Below, piece by piece: positions 41,503 through 50,954 of a stretch of 64,000 nt of DNA (position 1 is its first letter; every line of letters starts with the position of its first letter). Source of the stretch: JAHBNG01 sp039028975 (lineage in GTDB: Bacteria > Chloroflexota > Anaerolineae > Caldilineales > Caldilineaceae). The position numbers and the translations under genes were made by a program. The notes below the pieces were generated by a model. It was not told where the DNA came from and searched no databases. It was given only the letters and a program-made list of their open reading frames with translations. The stretch lies in NCBI GenBank assembly GCA_039028975.1, contig JBCCHB010000060.1, forward strand, positions 1 through 64,000, read 5' to 3'.

Positions 41503-41925
41503 TCACTTATCTCTTGGGGGATGCCAACCTGCTGCCACCCAATTTCGACGTACTGTGACAGCAACTAGATTATTCATGTTGAGTGCTATGACAGATGCGC
41601 GTCCACATGGCGTAAGACCGACAATCATCGTTCCCTCATTACTCCATTGAAAATGATGCCACCAAACTTGCTCGCGCGGATTGAATAAGAGATATCGTTT
41701 TCCCGTCAATGGATCTACTGCATCTATTTGATTGCTTTTATAGAGATTACAGGAGCGACATGCAAGCCACAAATTGTCCTCGGCATCGGAGCCACCCTTA
41801 GACTGAGGAATTATATGTTCAATCTCGAGCTTCCAAGGGAGATATTGCTGCTGGGTCAGACAGTAACCGCATCGATTGTACGCTTGCTGGCGAATTAGCT
41901 TTTGCAAATGTTCTGGGATTGCCAT
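41503..41925 (-). CDS. HNH endonuclease family protein
   Basis: This 140-aa protein has a complete HNH/zinc-finger core: CGYC at about 19-22, LEIEHIIPQSKGG (catalytic His), the Asn in DNLWLACRSCN, and KSN. Such stand-alone HNH proteins are nicking or restriction-like enzymes of varied roles. It starts five bases downstream of the small RHH-like gene, forming a bicistronic pair that resembles a toxin-antitoxin or a mobile accessory unit. Confidence 0.85.
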   Translation of the reverse strand: MAIPEHLQKLIRQQAYNRCGYCLTQQQYLPWKLEIEHIIPQSKGGSDAEDNLWLACRSCNLYKSNQIDAVDPLTGKRYLLFNPREQVWWHHFQWSNEGTMIVGLTPCGRASVIALNMNNLVAVTVRRNWVAAGWHPPRDK

Positions 41926-41930
41926 GTAAA

Positions 41931-42317
41931 TTATGCTTCTATGGGTTCCCGCAATCCACGTCTTATTGCTTCAACAAATGCTTCCGATTGACGTATCCAA
42001 AGCCGATTGTAAATTTGCATCAGCGTGGCTAGTTCAGCCGACTCACCTTGATTTAATACATCTTCGCGCTGCTTTTCCAGTAATACACTCAAACGGTTGC
42101 CAGATTGTGAGTCCATTTGTATCATAGTAAGTTCCAGTACTTCATCATCTGACAATGTTGGGATCGGAGCCAATTCAGATAAAGGGGGAATTGGTGTTAG
42201 AACAAGGCTCAGGGCGCTGGTTAGTGTTTCAGAAAGATTCTGTTGCATTAGTGCCGCCCACTGCTGAGCGTGTTCATATAATTCATCTGGCAACGTTAGT
42301 GTAACCTGTGTACTCAC
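41931..42317 (-). CDS. RHH-like small protein upstream of HNH gene
   Basis: This 128-aa protein has an N-terminal ribbon-helix-helix pattern (QVTLTLPDELYEHAQQWAALM) typical of small DNA-binding antitoxins. A helical C-terminus follows (LLEKQREDVLNQGE and FVEAIRRGLREP). It immediately precedes the HNH gene with a five-base gap. The arrangement suggests autoregulation of the pair. Function is inferred from pattern and context. Confidence 0.7.
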   Translation of the reverse strand: MSTQVTLTLPDELYEHAQQWAALMQQNLSETLTSALSLVLTPIPPLSELAPIPTLSDDEVLELTMIQMDSQSGNRLSVLLEKQREDVLNQGESAELATLMQIYNRLWIRQSEAFVEAIRRGLREPIEA

Positions 42318-42394
42318 TCACTCCTCCATAGATATGAACCACAAAAATGCCGTCTATATTTTTACTTACTTACGATGTCGGTCAGGCAATAATA

Positions 42395-42470
42395 AGCAAG
42401 GTATACTGCGGCCGTTGTCAAAACCGGAGTTTTCTGTCGCTTCTACTCAAGAGACCAAACTTCGGTTTTG
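42395..42470 (-). repeat. Dispersed structured repeat, copy 3
   Basis: Read on the minus strand, CAAAACCGAAGTTT (42470-42457) pairs with AAACTCCGGTTTTG (42432-42419) with one mismatch, around a loop starting GGTCT. The 3' extension with GCAGTATA and TTGCTTATTATTGCC resembles copy 1. It lies in the 310-base gap between the RHH-like and ggt genes, which shows nothing else. Confidence 0.7.
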
Positions 42471-42627
42471 AAACGGAGCTAAGGAATCAGGATCAAATAA
42501 AACCTGAAACTTCGACACTGTCATCTCAAGTACCCGAGAGATCTTTCATTTGGTTTTATAAAATTCTCATTCCTAATTATAGTAGAGGGATATGACTTAC
42601 GCATTTGACCTTGATATTTTGTTCCCT

Positions 42628-44304
42628 CTACCACCCAATCGCACAGCCATCTTTGCGAGGCTCACTCCCACCCGTCAAAACACCACTGACTGGATCCCTT
42701 GTAATGATTTGGCCACCACCAAACATACCGCGTCGGAAGCCGTCAACCAAAGATAACTGGTGACCTCGGCGGGTCAGCTCAGAGAGGGTGCTGAAGGACC
42801 AGCCTTCCTCAATGTGAACCAAGCCTCCCGGTTGCTTTGCGCCCATTCCCATCTCGGATGCGCTCAATTGCCACCTGGGCATATCCAGGGCCGTTTGGGG
42901 GGACATCTCCAGATCGATCATATTCACCATCATCTGGAAGTGACCCTGGGGCTGCATGTAGCCACCCATCACGCCAAAGCTAGCATGGAGTTCTCCATTC
43001 TGGGTGGTCATGGCTGGGATGATGGTGTGATAAGGGCGTTTGTTGGGAGCCAGAGCGTTGGGGTGCTCGGGATCCAGTTGGAAGCAGGCTGCCCGATTTT
43101 GCAGGCTGACCCCCGTGCCAGGGACGACAAGCCCCGTTCCCGTGCCAGCATAAAGGCTATTAATAAAGCTGCATCCGTTCCCTTCCCCATCCATCACGCT
43201 GAGGTAGACTGTATCGGGGCCGCCCAATGGCGTCCCATAATTGACCTCATCTGCCGCTTTGTTCATGCTAATGAGTGAACGACGGTCATCTGCATAAGCC
43301 ATGCTCACCAGCCCCTGTAAAGGAATCTTGGATACCCTAGGATCACAGACCCACTGCTGGGCATCAGCAAAACCCAATCGCATACACTCAAGCATAACAT
43401 GAAGCCGATCCGCCTCATTCATGGCGGCCAGATCAAACCCTTTGGCCAGATTGACAGCAATGATGGCAGCCAATCCATGTCCATTGGGTGGCAGTTCGTA
43501 CAGTGTCGTGTTGCTGCGATAGTCCGCTGTAATCGGTTCATCCCAATCGCTGTGATGGGCCGCCATATCTTCGGGCGTAATCCAACCGCCATATCGCTGG
43601 ACGTGGGCAGATAGTTTCTGGGCAAATTCACCTTGATAGATGTAAGCAGGACCCTCCTCCGCTATGCCGCGCATGGTCTCCCCCAATGTGGGAATCCGCA
43701 TAATCTCCCCTGGGTGGGGTGCTCGCCCGTCAATAAGTAACTCGTGCCCACTGGGCTGATCTGGGCCGTTGTCCAGATCACCGCTTTCCCAATCTGGGTC
43801 GCGGCGCAGCTTGGGTACCTGGGTGCGCCAACCAGTAGCAATCAACTCACTAGCAGGATAACCATTCTCTGCAGTCCAAATGGCTGGCTTCAGGACGTCT
43901 GCCAGGCTCATATTTCCGTGTCGTGCCAACAGATCGTGCCAGCCTGCAACCGTCCCTGGCACGCTAACCGTATGCCCAGTCCACGAAGGCATCTCACCAT
44001 AGCCCAGAGATCGCAATTCTGAGATGGATGAGTTTGCCGCAGCCCGTCCAGAACCGTTAAGAGCCGAAATGCTTTTGCTCTTGGCATCCCAATAGAGTGC
44101 AAAACAGTCGCCGCCAATTCCTGTGGAAATAGGCTCGACCACGTTGAGCATGGCGGCCGTGGCAATGGCCGCATCGGCTGCATTGCCGCCGGCTTTTAGA
44201 ATGTCTAACCCAGCATCGGCGGCAAGCGGTTGGCTGGTTGCAACAATCCCGCGCGTTGCATGGACATTGCTACGTCGAGATCGGTAAACTGCGTCAAATT
44301 TCAT
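42628..44304 (-). CDS. ggt: Gamma-glutamyltransferase
   Basis: This 558-aa Ntn-hydrolase matures by self-cleavage before a Thr nucleophile and cleaves gamma-glutamyl amides such as glutathione or transfers them. Blocks are GGNAADAAIA, VVEPISTGIGGDCFALY, the cleavage/nucleophile region GGPDTVYLSVMDGEGN, and SLYAGTGTG. No signal peptide is visible, so a cytoplasmic location is possible, as in many YwrD-type homologues. ATG 44304 is preferred over 44334 since GGAG lies eight bases before it and the family start MKFDAVYRSRRSNV follows. Confidence 0.92.
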   Translation of the reverse strand: MKFDAVYRSRRSNVHATRGIVATSQPLAADAGLDILKAGGNAADAAIATAAMLNVVEPISTGIGGDCFALYWDAKSKSISALNGSGRAAANSSISELRSLGYGEMPSWTGHTVSVPGTVAGWHDLLARHGNMSLADVLKPAIWTAENGYPASELIATGWRTQVPKLRRDPDWESGDLDNGPDQPSGHELLIDGRAPHPGEIMRIPTLGETMRGIAEEGPAYIYQGEFAQKLSAHVQRYGGWITPEDMAAHHSDWDEPITADYRSNTTLYELPPNGHGLAAIIAVNLAKGFDLAAMNEADRLHVMLECMRLGFADAQQWVCDPRVSKIPLQGLVSMAYADDRRSLISMNKAADEVNYGTPLGGPDTVYLSVMDGEGNGCSFINSLYAGTGTGLVVPGTGVSLQNRAACFQLDPEHPNALAPNKRPYHTIIPAMTTQNGELHASFGVMGGYMQPQGHFQMMVNMIDLEMSPQTALDMPRWQLSASEMGMGAKQPGGLVHIEEGWSFSTLSELTRRGHQLSLVDGFRRGMFGGGQIITRDPVSGVLTGGSEPRKDGCAIGW

Positions 44305-44525
44305 AGCTGGCTCCAGTGAATATTTGGGCATCATTTCGAGATGATGGGCATGATATCGTTTATCTTGGAAGAACGGCTGGCGGATAATGTCTACCTTCTT
44401 CGATTATACCAGGATTCCACTGCTTTGGACTAGCGGAGCCTGAACCGCGGGAGCATCTCCGGCCACCAAGCAAATGGCGTGGAGTACTTAAAATGACACC
44501 TGAATCAATTTGTGGCAGCGGAGAG

Positions 44526-45455
44526 CTAGGAGTGTAGCGTTGCTTGGCGAGTCACTTTATGAGAATCAATGGCCAACAAGCGGTTGCTTAGGACATAAAA
44601 GACGAGCATACCCATGGCATCCGCGCCAAGATCCACCAAAGACGCTGTCCGCAGCGGTGACCATGCCTGAAGTCCTTCTTCTACTAAAGCAAAAGCGAGT
44701 GGCACCAGAATAGCCAGCGGAATGCTCCATGCGAGAATTTTTACTGTACGGCCTTGAAACCAGAGATTGAGCCAAAACGTGACGGCTCCAAAGAGGGTAA
44801 AGTGGAGCACCTTATCTGCCATAGGCCAGCTCAGAAGATTCCCAGGTAGTAGGTTTAAGTAGGCCATTTCCGTAACCAAAATAACGATAGCAATCTGTGG
44901 CCAAAGCAGCCACCGCAATCGCTGAAGCCAAGTGGATTGGGTTAACGTGAACCCGTATACGCATGCACCCACCGCACTCCCTAGAGCGGCACCGCCCAGC
45001 AGATCTGTGGGGTAGTGATGCCCCAAGTAGAGGCGGCTGAGGGTGATTAGAAGGGCTCCAGCAAATATGCCACTTACACCCAGCCAATGACTCTGCTGAT
45101 TTAAATCCTGATGACGCTTATGGTTGACCAGAATAAGAAATATGGCTGTGGAAAAGGCGGCTGCTGTATGGCCGCTGGGGAAAGATGGAAAATCGGGCGT
45201 TGGCAATAGTAACCGTACGTTGACTGGCCTAGGTCGGAGTGCAAGATAGTAGAAAGCAAATGTGCCAAGCATAGAGATCCCCAGCGCCAAAAGTAGATTC
45301 AACCCTACTCGGCGCTGACCTCTCCAATATAAGGCAATGCCACTAGCGGGCAAGAGCCATAATCCAACCACTGTTGCAAAGATCATAACCCAATCGAGTA
45401 CAGGGTGTGCCATCCTTTGGTTGAAAAAGTTTAGTAAGGTAAGATCCCAATTCAT
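44526..45455 (-). CDS. PAP2 phosphatase fused to VanZ-like domain
   Basis: This 309-aa polytopic membrane protein is a fusion. The N-terminal PAP2 domain (about 1-180) has the three motifs RPRP, PSGHTAA and SRLYLGHHYPTD, typical of lipid phosphatases acting on undecaprenyl or phosphatidyl phosphates. The C-terminal half (200-300) has the VanZ-like blocks DKVLHFTLFG and EGLQAWSPLRTASLVDLGAD. VanZ domains occur in proteins linked to glycopeptide tolerance. The fusion suggests one cell-envelope enzyme. It is divergent from the ABC exporter gene. Confidence 0.85.
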   Translation of the reverse strand: MNWDLTLLNFFNQRMAHPVLDWVMIFATVVGLWLLPASGIALYWRGQRRVGLNLLLALGISMLGTFAFYYLALRPRPVNVRLLLPTPDFPSFPSGHTAAAFSTAIFLILVNHKRHQDLNQQSHWLGVSGIFAGALLITLSRLYLGHHYPTDLLGGAALGSAVGACVYGFTLTQSTWLQRLRWLLWPQIAIVILVTEMAYLNLLPGNLLSWPMADKVLHFTLFGAVTFWLNLWFQGRTVKILAWSIPLAILVPLAFALVEEGLQAWSPLRTASLVDLGADAMGMLVFYVLSNRLLAIDSHKVTRQATLHS

Positions 45456-45563
45456 CTACTGACCCTTCGTGCCTATCTTCTGATTCGGTGATAAACTTGA
45501 TTCCTGGAGTACTCTACTTTCCGGAGAAGAGTAAGTGAAACTAAAAAGGTATAAGGATTTTAT

Positions 45564-47567
45564 ATGCAATCAGGCGGCTGGCGGCGGTACCTAACGTATG
45601 ACGAAACCAAGGGCAAGGCCAAGATCGATGGTGAACTGCTTTGGCGAGTCTTTGGCTATGCTCGCCCTCACCTCACCTCAATTGCCATAGTCCTGGTTAC
45701 CATTATAGCTATTTCATTTATTGAGCTAATTCCCCCCCTATTATATCGTGAACTCATTGACAATGTTTTACCCAATCGTGACTTTTCTCGGTTAAATTTG
45801 TTGGCAGCAGGTATGTTGCTCATTCCCATTACCAGTGGACTAGCCAATGTCTTACAGCGCTACTTTAGTGCTAAAGCTGGCGAAGGCATCATTTTCGATT
45901 TGCGGGGTGAAATGTATAGTCACCTGCAAGGGATGTCCATCCGCTTCTTTACCGATACCAAAGCAGGTGAAATTGTCTCGCGATTTAACAATGATGTGGT
46001 TGGCGCGCAGAATGCTATTTCAGGCACTATACCCAATCTGATAACCAATTCAGTTACATTAATTACAACCCTCATTGTCATGCTCACCATCGAATGGCGG
46101 CTGGCCGTTTTGGCTGTGGCGGTCCTTCCTCTCTTCCTCCTGCCTACTCGCCGAGTGGGACGAATTCTGCGAGAGATTCGCAAAGAGTCTTTAGAGCATA
46201 AATCGGCCATGAACAATAGCATCAACGACACGCTCACCATCAACGGCGCTCTGCTCGTCAAAACATTTGGCCGTCAACGTCAGGAACTGTCTCGATTTAA
46301 CGATGCCAATGGCGCTGTGCGAGATATTGGGATTCGACAGGCAATCATTGGCCGGTGGTTCTTTATGGGCTTGAGTATGGCAGCAACCATCGGTACCGCG
46401 CTAATCTACTGGGTTGGTGGGTACCTGGTTCTCAGTGATGCCATCAGCGTGGGAACCATCGTGGCCTTCGTTGCCTATCTGGGACGACTTTACGGCCCCC
46501 TCACATCCTTGACCAACGTTCATGTCGAGTTTGCTACCTCAATGGTTAGCTTTGAGCGCGTCTTTGAGTATCTGGATTTGCCGATTGAAATTAAGGACCG
46601 CTCAGATGCCAAGTCCCTCAAAGATGTGCGTGGAGAGATCACCTTTGAGCAGGTTTCATTCCGCTATCGTAACCCAGAATCGTCATCTGATACAGCACTT
46701 GAGCCACCCAACCACGAGCACTTAGGTGCTTCTAACAGACCTCTTAAGAACGGCATACAGCCTCCGGACGTTCCCTCCGTAGGAGCTGTAACCTCACAAA
46801 ACCCTGCGCAGATGGCCCATGACGATACTGACAGGTTGTTGTCCAAGGGCACTGACGTCATCCCACAACGTCTCTGGGCTTTGGAAGAGGTCAGCTTCAA
46901 GATCGAACCAGGCCAACTTGTTGCGCTGGTGGGACCTAGTGGTGCGGGAAAGACGACCATTACCTACCTGCTTCCTCGCCTTTATGATCCAACCCATGGG
47001 CAGATCAAGATCGATGGTTATGATTTGCGTGAACTCACCCAGGAATCTGTGGCTCAGCAGATTGGTATTGTGACCCAGGAGAGCTATCTCTTTCACGATA
47101 CGATTCGAGCCAATCTGCTCTATGCCCGACCCCAAGCCACAGACAAGGAACTGGATGCGGCCTGCCGGGCAGCCAATATCTACACGATGATCGCTGGCTT
47201 GCCCGATGGGTATGATACCATTGTGGGTGAACGGGGCTACCGGCTAAGCGGCGGCGAAAAGCAACGGCTAGCCATTGCTCGGGTGATCTTGAAAGATCCA
47301 CGAATCCTGATCATGGATGAGGCCACTTCTCACTTGGATTCCCAGAGTGAAGCTTTGATTCAGGCCGCGTTGGAGCCGCTGCTGGCTGAGCGTACTTCCC
47401 TAGTTATCGCCCATCGCCTGTCAACCATCCTAGCTGCAGACAAAATAGTGGTTTTGGATCAGGGACGCATCGTGGAGTCGGGTACCCATCAGGAGCTACT
47501 GGCACAGAATGGACTCTACACTGATCTGTACGAGACACAATTTTGGAACAAGGAAAAGATATCATGA
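45564..47567 (+). CDS. ABC exporter, fused TMD-NBD, with linker insertion
   Basis: This 667-aa half-transporter has six membrane helices (about 30-320), then an NBD with GPSGAGKTT (Walker A), LSGGEKQR (signature), ILIMDEATS (Walker B) and AHRLST (switch His). It works as a dimer exporting lipids, peptides or drugs. Between the A-loop (VSFRYRNPE) and the next strand (ALEEVSF) lies an insertion of about 65 disordered residues that normally is absent. AAGGAT precedes the ATG at 45564. Its stop overlaps the M20 peptidase start by four bases (ATGA). Confidence 0.92.
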   Translation: MQSGGWRRYLTYDETKGKAKIDGELLWRVFGYARPHLTSIAIVLVTIIAISFIELIPPLLYRELIDNVLPNRDFSRLNLLAAGMLLIPITSGLANVLQRYFSAKAGEGIIFDLRGEMYSHLQGMSIRFFTDTKAGEIVSRFNNDVVGAQNAISGTIPNLITNSVTLITTLIVMLTIEWRLAVLAVAVLPLFLLPTRRVGRILREIRKESLEHKSAMNNSINDTLTINGALLVKTFGRQRQELSRFNDANGAVRDIGIRQAIIGRWFFMGLSMAATIGTALIYWVGGYLVLSDAISVGTIVAFVAYLGRLYGPLTSLTNVHVEFATSMVSFERVFEYLDLPIEIKDRSDAKSLKDVRGEITFEQVSFRYRNPESSSDTALEPPNHEHLGASNRPLKNGIQPPDVPSVGAVTSQNPAQMAHDDTDRLLSKGTDVIPQRLWALEEVSFKIEPGQLVALVGPSGAGKTTITYLLPRLYDPTHGQIKIDGYDLRELTQESVAQQIGIVTQESYLFHDTIRANLLYARPQATDKELDAACRAANIYTMIAGLPDGYDTIVGERGYRLSGGEKQRLAIARVILKDPRILIMDEATSHLDSQSEALIQAALEPLLAERTSLVIAHRLSTILAADKIVVLDQGRIVESGTHQELLAQNGLYTDLYETQFWNKEKIS

Positions 47568-48940
47568 CCTGGAACAGCTATCTGGAAGAACACCGCGCAG
47601 ACCATTTGGAAGAACTTCTGCACTTTTTACGTATCCCATCCATCTCTAGTCTGCCTGAGCATTCTGAGGATGTACGGGCTGCCGGAGAGTGGGTGGCCAA
47701 TCGACTACGGTTGGCTGGCATTGAGAACGTGGAGATCTTAGAGACAGGAGGTCACCCGGTTGTCTATGGGGATTGGCTGCACGCAGAGGGCAAACCAACG
47801 GTCATGATCTATGGGCATTTTGATACCCAACCAGTTGACCCACTTGAGCTATGGAGCAATCCTCCGTTTGAACCCGTAATCATCGAAGATCGAATCTACG
47901 CCCGGGGTGCGTCGGATGACAAGGGCAATATGTTTGTCCCGATTTTGGCTATTGAGGCCATATTGAGAGCTGAGGGGAGCCTGCCCCTAAATGTGAAATT
48001 TTTCTTCGAAGGACAGGAAGAGATTGGTAGTCCTCAACTTCCACCTTTTGTCGCCAAAGAAAAAGAACGCTTTGCTTGCGATTTGGTCATAAGTGCCGAT
48101 GGGGGCCAATTTAGTGAGGAACAGCCTGAATTACTGGTGGGGCTACGCGGGCTTTGCGCGTTGCAGATCGACGCACGAGGTGCTACAACGGATCTCCACT
48201 CGGGTCTATATGGTGGGGCTGTAGCCAATCCGATCCATGCGCTGACGACAATGCTGGCTTCTATGCGCAGCCCAGAGGGTAAAATTCTTGTTGAAGGATT
48301 TTATGACGATGTGCAGGATTTGACCGAAAGCGAACGTCACCAATTGGCCCGGGTGCCCTTTGACGATAACACCATCATGAATGACCTAGGTATAACGGGT
48401 CTCTTTGGCGAACCGGGGTATACCTCCACAGAGCGTCGCTGGGCACGACCAACTTTGGAAATTAATGGTATCTGGGGAGGTTTTCAAGGAAGTGGGGTCA
48501 AGACCGTTCTGCCAAACGAAGCCCATGCCAAGATCACTTGTCGCCTTGTCGCTAATCAAAAACCCCAGGAGATTGCCAAGGCAATTGCTGCTCACGTTGC
48601 TCGATATACCCCGCCTGGTATCACCATGACCGTAATACCTGAAGTATCAAGTGCCACACCATACCAAATGCCTGCCGAACACCCTGGCAACGAAGCTGCA
48701 GCCCGAGTTCACCGTAGGCTCTACGAGGTAGAGCCGCTCTATGTCCGTTCTGGCGGCAGTATTCCCTTCTGTAGTCTTTTCAAAGAGCAGCTTGGTGTTT
48801 ATACAGTCAATTTCGCCTTTGGTTTGGGGGACGAATGCCTGCATGCCCCCGACGAATTCTGGCGCCTAAGTAGCTTTGAGAAGGGGAAGGTCGCATACTG
48901 CCTTTTGTTGCATGAATTGGCCGAAGCCGATCTATCATAG
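47564..48940 (+). CDS. M20 family metallopeptidase (dipeptidase-like)
   Basis: This 458-aa enzyme of the M20/ArgE/DapE/CNDP group uses two zinc ions. The metal ligands are in YGHFDTQPVD, GASDDKGNMF and FEGQEEIGS, plus a late H in SIPFCSLF and the C-terminal block. It probably cleaves dipeptides or N-acyl amino acids in the cytoplasm. ATG 47564 is preferred over TTG 47543; it forms ATGA with the stop of the exporter, so the two are translationally coupled and may handle the same peptide-like substrate. Confidence 0.9.
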   Translation: MTWNSYLEEHRADHLEELLHFLRIPSISSLPEHSEDVRAAGEWVANRLRLAGIENVEILETGGHPVVYGDWLHAEGKPTVMIYGHFDTQPVDPLELWSNPPFEPVIIEDRIYARGASDDKGNMFVPILAIEAILRAEGSLPLNVKFFFEGQEEIGSPQLPPFVAKEKERFACDLVISADGGQFSEEQPELLVGLRGLCALQIDARGATTDLHSGLYGGAVANPIHALTTMLASMRSPEGKILVEGFYDDVQDLTESERHQLARVPFDDNTIMNDLGITGLFGEPGYTSTERRWARPTLEINGIWGGFQGSGVKTVLPNEAHAKITCRLVANQKPQEIAKAIAAHVARYTPPGITMTVIPEVSSATPYQMPAEHPGNEAAARVHRRLYEVEPLYVRSGGSIPFCSLFKEQLGVYTVNFAFGLGDECLHAPDEFWRLSSFEKGKVAYCLLLHELAEADLS

Positions 48941-49032
48941 GCTACTTCAAAGGCGGCGAAATGGGTATAATGTGAGAAGTTATTGGTTGGGATGTGGTGG
49001 GATCGCGCTAGATATTGGTCGCTCACAATCTA

Positions 49033-49413
49033 TCATTTCAATGAGGTACGACTGGAATTGGGGGAAATGTTCACGGTTGCAATGCTGGATATCTTCGCCA
49101 TTTTCTCTGCTAAGGTTGTTGTGGATTCATTGTCTTGGTCGTTGCTGATTATTGCGTCGGCAACGATAAATATTTCTCGAACTATCCAGTCCCTCTTGGC
49201 TTGTGTACCATTACCCAAGATGATTCTCCATGTCTTTTGTCTTGCCTTCCAGGCCTTCTCGCTAGCCTCCCAAGCATCAGCCCACATTTGTTCACCATCC
49301 TCCAAGGTGTTTTTGCCCTCTTGCAAGGCAATCTCCCAGGCGAACCTGGCTTGTTGCCGAGCAATGTCAGCTTCACTGTGGGCTATCCACATTCGCTTAA
49401 AAAGTCTTAGCAT
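49033..49413 (-). CDS. Possible small helical protein
   Basis: A 126-aa frame with aromatic helical repeats (FAWEIALQEGK, ADAWEASEKAWKARQK) lies on the minus strand in a gene-sparse stretch. The pattern of Trp and Ala is protein-like and a long plus-strand frame (48983-49519) covers the same bases but looks less so. No family is recognised. Treat as a low-certainty gene. Confidence 0.4.
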   Translation of the reverse strand: MLRLFKRMWIAHSEADIARQQARFAWEIALQEGKNTLEDGEQMWADAWEASEKAWKARQKTWRIILGNGTQAKRDWIVREIFIVADAIISNDQDNESTTTLAEKMAKISSIATVNISPNSSRTSLK

Positions 49414-49959
49414 GATCCATCACAAAGCCAATATCCTCTCATTTTTGTTCAGAGAATCTACTGGCATCAATGCCTATACAGTAAGTTTTCATTCATATCG
49501 TGGGTGCAAACAGGTGTAGTTTAACAAGAAACGAGAAAACGTGGGAGGCGAAACCACTGCTTCCTACTCTGCACAACTGCCCATTGATGTTGGAGATGCG
49601 ACTTTACTGATGAACATATAATCGAGCAGAATATGCTATGTAATACATCTCATTTTGATGAATCTTGAGTCACCACAATGGCATGAAATAGTGTAGCACG
49701 GCATATCACGGGTTGTCAAGAGATCTTGGAAAATCCTAGGATTTGAAGTGTATCTCGTAGGCCGACAAACCTGTCGACCCAATGGAGATCGGAACGCAAC
49801 CGCCCAATTCTTATACCCGGCTCCGTTCCAAAACACGAGTTTGGTCTCTCGGGTAGGGACTAAGGAAAACTCCCGTTTTGAAAACGACTGCACTATGGCT
49901 CCTAATCCTGGAAGAACACTAGAAAAAATCGGCGGCTGTAAGCGATAGCTACCAGGAGA
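49414..49959. other. Intergenic region with one structured repeat
   Basis: No supported gene lies here. A copy of the structured repeat lies at 49829-49880. Otherwise only AT-rich sequence without recognised signals. Confidence 0.4.
49829..49880 (+). repeat. Dispersed structured repeat, copy 2
   Basis: CAAAACACGAGTTT (49829-49842) pairs with AAACTCCCGTTTTG (49867-49880) with two mismatches. The loop begins GGTCT and contains GGGTAG, as in copy 1. It has the same orientation as copy 1. Confidence 0.7.
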
Positions 49960-50745
49960 TCAGCAGTCAGGCTGGCCATAGTGGGTTGCAATCTTCTCAC
50001 CACGCATAAAAGATTCGATAAACCCGGCCGCAGGATGATGAACTTGATCCAATATCTGGACGACTGCGTCTCGAGCATAAGGTACAAAGTGGTGCGTGAT
50101 GGTATAGCCTGATTCATTTGCATCGAGCAAGACGTAAGTGGCTTCCAGAGAAGGAATTCTGGGATTGGCTACACTACCCAAGTTAACCACATGCACGTTC
50201 CCTACCTGACGATTGGCTGGCCAATGCGTATGACCTACACAGACTAAGTCGGCATCACAGCTATCGAACATCTCGTTAAGGACCTCTTCCGGTGTGTCAG
50301 GTGAAACACCAACACCATCGTCTGTGCCAGGTGATGCATGAACACCTAGGAGACGTGTCCCATCGGGTAATGTGAGGCGCTGCTCCAAAGGCAACTTATC
50401 CATAAAGTCAAACCAGCCGCTGGCAGTGATCATGCCTTGAGTCCAGGCAAATGAATTGGCGACTTCAACTAACACGGGAAGCAGATCTGGATTCGCCACT
50501 ACTTCTTCTGGTAGAGGCGGCGGTCGGTCCCCTTTGGTCACATAACGATCCGTATTCCCTCGCACAAAGCTAACATTTGGCAGTGCCGTGACCCGTTCTA
50601 GCGAGTCTACCGGTTGTCCACCCAAAGCTGCCAAATCACCTAAAACCCAGTAGGCATCCGGCTCGCCTTGGGATTGGATATCAGCCAAAACCGCGTCCAG
50701 CGCAATATGGTTACCGTGAATGTCTGATAGCAATGCAATTCGCAT
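49960..50745 (-). CDS. Metallophosphoesterase (calcineurin-like)
   Basis: This 261-aa two-metal phosphoesterase has all five blocks: SDIHGN, LGDLAALG, RGNTDR, CVGHTHWP and NLGSVANPR. The order and short length match the YfcE/DUF-type phosphodiesterase group, acting on small phosphodiesters or nucleotides in the cytoplasm. Single gene on the minus strand. Start ATG 50745. Confidence 0.88.
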   Translation of the reverse strand: MRIALLSDIHGNHIALDAVLADIQSQGEPDAYWVLGDLAALGGQPVDSLERVTALPNVSFVRGNTDRYVTKGDRPPPLPEEVVANPDLLPVLVEVANSFAWTQGMITASGWFDFMDKLPLEQRLTLPDGTRLLGVHASPGTDDGVGVSPDTPEEVLNEMFDSCDADLVCVGHTHWPANRQVGNVHVVNLGSVANPRIPSLEATYVLLDANESGYTITHHFVPYARDAVVQILDQVHHPAAGFIESFMRGEKIATHYGQPDC

Positions 50746-50895
50746 AGTCGATGTAGGCCTTTCTCTCTCTCCTGAGTTTTCTCTCTATCTACCAAAGAGG
50801 GCGCTTCCCACTAGAAGACTGGTAAAGCACATGCCAAGTGCGCAGGTAGCCTATTTACTGAAGTAACCGACACTGCGGTCGGCTTTCCAAACAGT

Positions 50896-50941
50896 CGTTT
50901 CCACTACTCTGCCAAAGAGACCGAGCAACTGTGTGGAAACG
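50896..50941. repeat. CGTTTCCAC/GTGGAAACG inverted repeat
   Basis: A perfect 9-bp stem with a 28-base loop lies between the metallophosphoesterase and hotdog genes (both minus strand), 14 bases after the hotdog stop in the sense of transcription. It may be a terminator without U-tract. Confidence 0.4.
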
Positions 50942-50954
50942 GAAGTGAGAATAG

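Noticed and set aside
48983..49519. Plus-strand frame of 178 codons
   Set aside because: It is opposite a more protein-like minus-strand frame and has no domain; I kept only the minus one at low confidence.
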